Positions 7,449 through 7,891 of a stretch of 7,891 bases of DNA are shown piece after piece. The translations under genes and the position numbers were made by a program. Source of the DNA: Pseudomonadota bacterium. GTDB lineage: Bacteria; Pseudomonadota; Gammaproteobacteria; Halothiobacillales; Halothiobacillaceae. Location of the stretch: the NCBI GenBank assembly GCA_021795795.1, contig JAJYPA010000376.1, positions 1 to 7,891 of the forward strand, given 5' to 3'. Positions within the stretch are counted from its first letter, which is position 1, and the number at the start of each line of letters is the position of its first letter. The notes beneath the pieces were generated by a model. The model ran no database searches. It saw only the letters and a list, made by a program, of their open reading frames with translations, and had not been told where the DNA came from.

Positions 7449-7625
7449 TTAGCAGACGCGTTTGCGGATGTTCGCTTTGGCCGTATCCCAAGCCGAAAAG
7501 TGGCCAGATCCCTGGCGTGGGGCATTTTCCCGTTGGACCAGTATTTCTCCGTGCCAGACGAAGGACTCCATCATCCGAAGTTTTTCACTGACAGTGAGTT
7601 CACCCAACTTGGGTAAGGCGGTCAT
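7449..7625 (-). CDS. Small uncharacterised protein between res and mod (58 aa)
   Basis: An ATG at 7625 opens a 58-codon frame ending in TAA at 7451-7449. The start overlaps the Res stop as ATGA and the stop lies 10 bases before the mod ATG, so it fills the gap almost exactly. It begins MTALPKLGELTVSEKLRMME and contains SFVWHGEIL, and its C-terminus is basic (KANIRKRVC). The N-terminal helix with TVSEKLRMMES followed by W loosely recalls short addiction-module antitoxin-like proteins (the TIGR02574 type), but no toxin gene is adjacent. Cytoplasmic and probably alpha-helical. The tight coupling on both sides suggests it serves the restriction-modification module, perhaps as a chaperone, inhibitor or timing factor; that is inference. 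I do not recognise a proven function. Confidence 0.75.
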   Translation of the reverse strand: MTALPKLGELTVSEKLRMMESFVWHGEILVQRENAPRQGSGHFSAWDTAKANIRKRVC

Positions 7626-7891
7626 GGCATCGCTCCTGATAGGTGGGAATCCACCACGCTGGCAATTGTTCGATCAAAGAATAACGCAATCTGACGGACA
7701 AAATCTTCCTGCATCAGCCAGACATCCGTAAACTCGGCGAAAGCCCAGCGGCCGTGGCTGCTGAGGTTGTTGACGCCGGGCACCCAGTAGGTGTCCATGG
7801 TGGCTTTTTTGTCCTTGGCGTCCTCGCCACGATAACCCTTGATCTCGACGATGAGATTCAACAGATCATTATCGCCATGGCCGTCGTCCAC
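7622..7891 (-). CDS. Type III-like restriction endonuclease subunit (Res), C-terminal fragment
   Basis: The open frame enters from beyond the window end; the 89 visible codons are the C-terminus of a much larger protein. Full-length Res subunits have about 900-1100 residues, with an ATP-dependent helicase-like motor and a C-terminal nuclease that cuts unmodified DNA. Visible here is the end of the PD-(D/E)xK nuclease: DDGHGDNDLLNLIVEIKGYR, with catalytic E-I-K at visible residues 16-18. The first catalytic Asp probably lies just upstream, outside the window. WVPGVNNLSSHGRWAFAEFT follows and is typical of BPTD_3080-type Res proteins. The first visible codon is GTG, read here as an internal Val and not a start. 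The stop overlaps the small ORF as ATGA. The motor domain and its integrity cannot be judged. Confidence 0.88.
   Translation of the reverse strand: MDDGHGDNDLLNLIVEIKGYRGEDAKDKKATMDTYWVPGVNNLSSHGRWAFAEFTDVWLMQEDFVRQIALFFDRTIASVVDSHLSGAMP

Noticed and set aside
6758..7591. 277-residue open frame on the plus strand opposite the start of mod and the small ORF
   Set aside because: It is antisense to motif-bearing mod sequence (DPPY region), rich in Val, Gly, Leu and Ala, without any family signature. It is best read as a shadow frame.

Overview
The window is part of a bacterial defence island. Every convincing gene reads on the minus strand, in one tightly packed tandem transcribed from high to low coordinates. 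The base composition (about 60-75% G+C in most of the methyltransferase gene, by hand counts of sample lines), the gene families and the Shine-Dalgarno sites suggest a member of the Pseudomonadota, probably beta- or gamma-. The sequence does not fix a species. No rRNA, tRNA, CRISPR array, insertion sequence, origin or clear terminator was seen, and the operon promoter must lie beyond base 7891.

Region 7891-4451 is a type III-like restriction-modification module in the order res - small ORF - mod, the reverse of the classical EcoP1/EcoP15 mod-res order. It holds the last 89 codons of a Res-type helicase/endonuclease subunit, ending in an E-x-K nuclease motif; a 58-codon gene overlapping it by ATGA; and a 995-residue beta-class DNA methyltransferase (DPPY, then D-P-x-C-G-S-G), much longer than a classical Mod. 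The target-recognition part of mod (about 6121-6660) is only about 45% G+C, well below its flanks, which points to a swapped specificity domain.

Region 4454-1025 is an ABC-three-component (ABC-3C) cassette: a PD-(D/E)xK nuclease joined to a C-terminal adaptor domain, a small middle component, and a Rad50-like ABC ATPase of the DUF3732 type with a CPVC zinc hook. Its layout (nuclease effector, small subunit, SMC/Rad50-like sensor) parallels Lamassu-type defence. The cassette begins on the stop codon of mod (ATGA) and its genes overlap one another. Its sampled G+C is about 48-57%, lower than most of mod, so it looks like a module added behind an existing restriction-modification operon.

Region 1021-23 is a RhuM-family protein with a helix-turn-helix-like N-terminus, starting 3 bases after the ATPase stop. 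A further gene probably starts at base 15 and runs off the window.

Taken together, this appears to be one co-translated operon carrying two separate nucleic-acid-targeting defences plus RhuM: a modification-dependent one (Res/Mod) and an ATPase-triggered nuclease (ABC-3C). The individual families are known. The tightly coupled combination, the uncharacterised small ORF between res and mod, and the mosaic specificity domain are the parts most worth attention.
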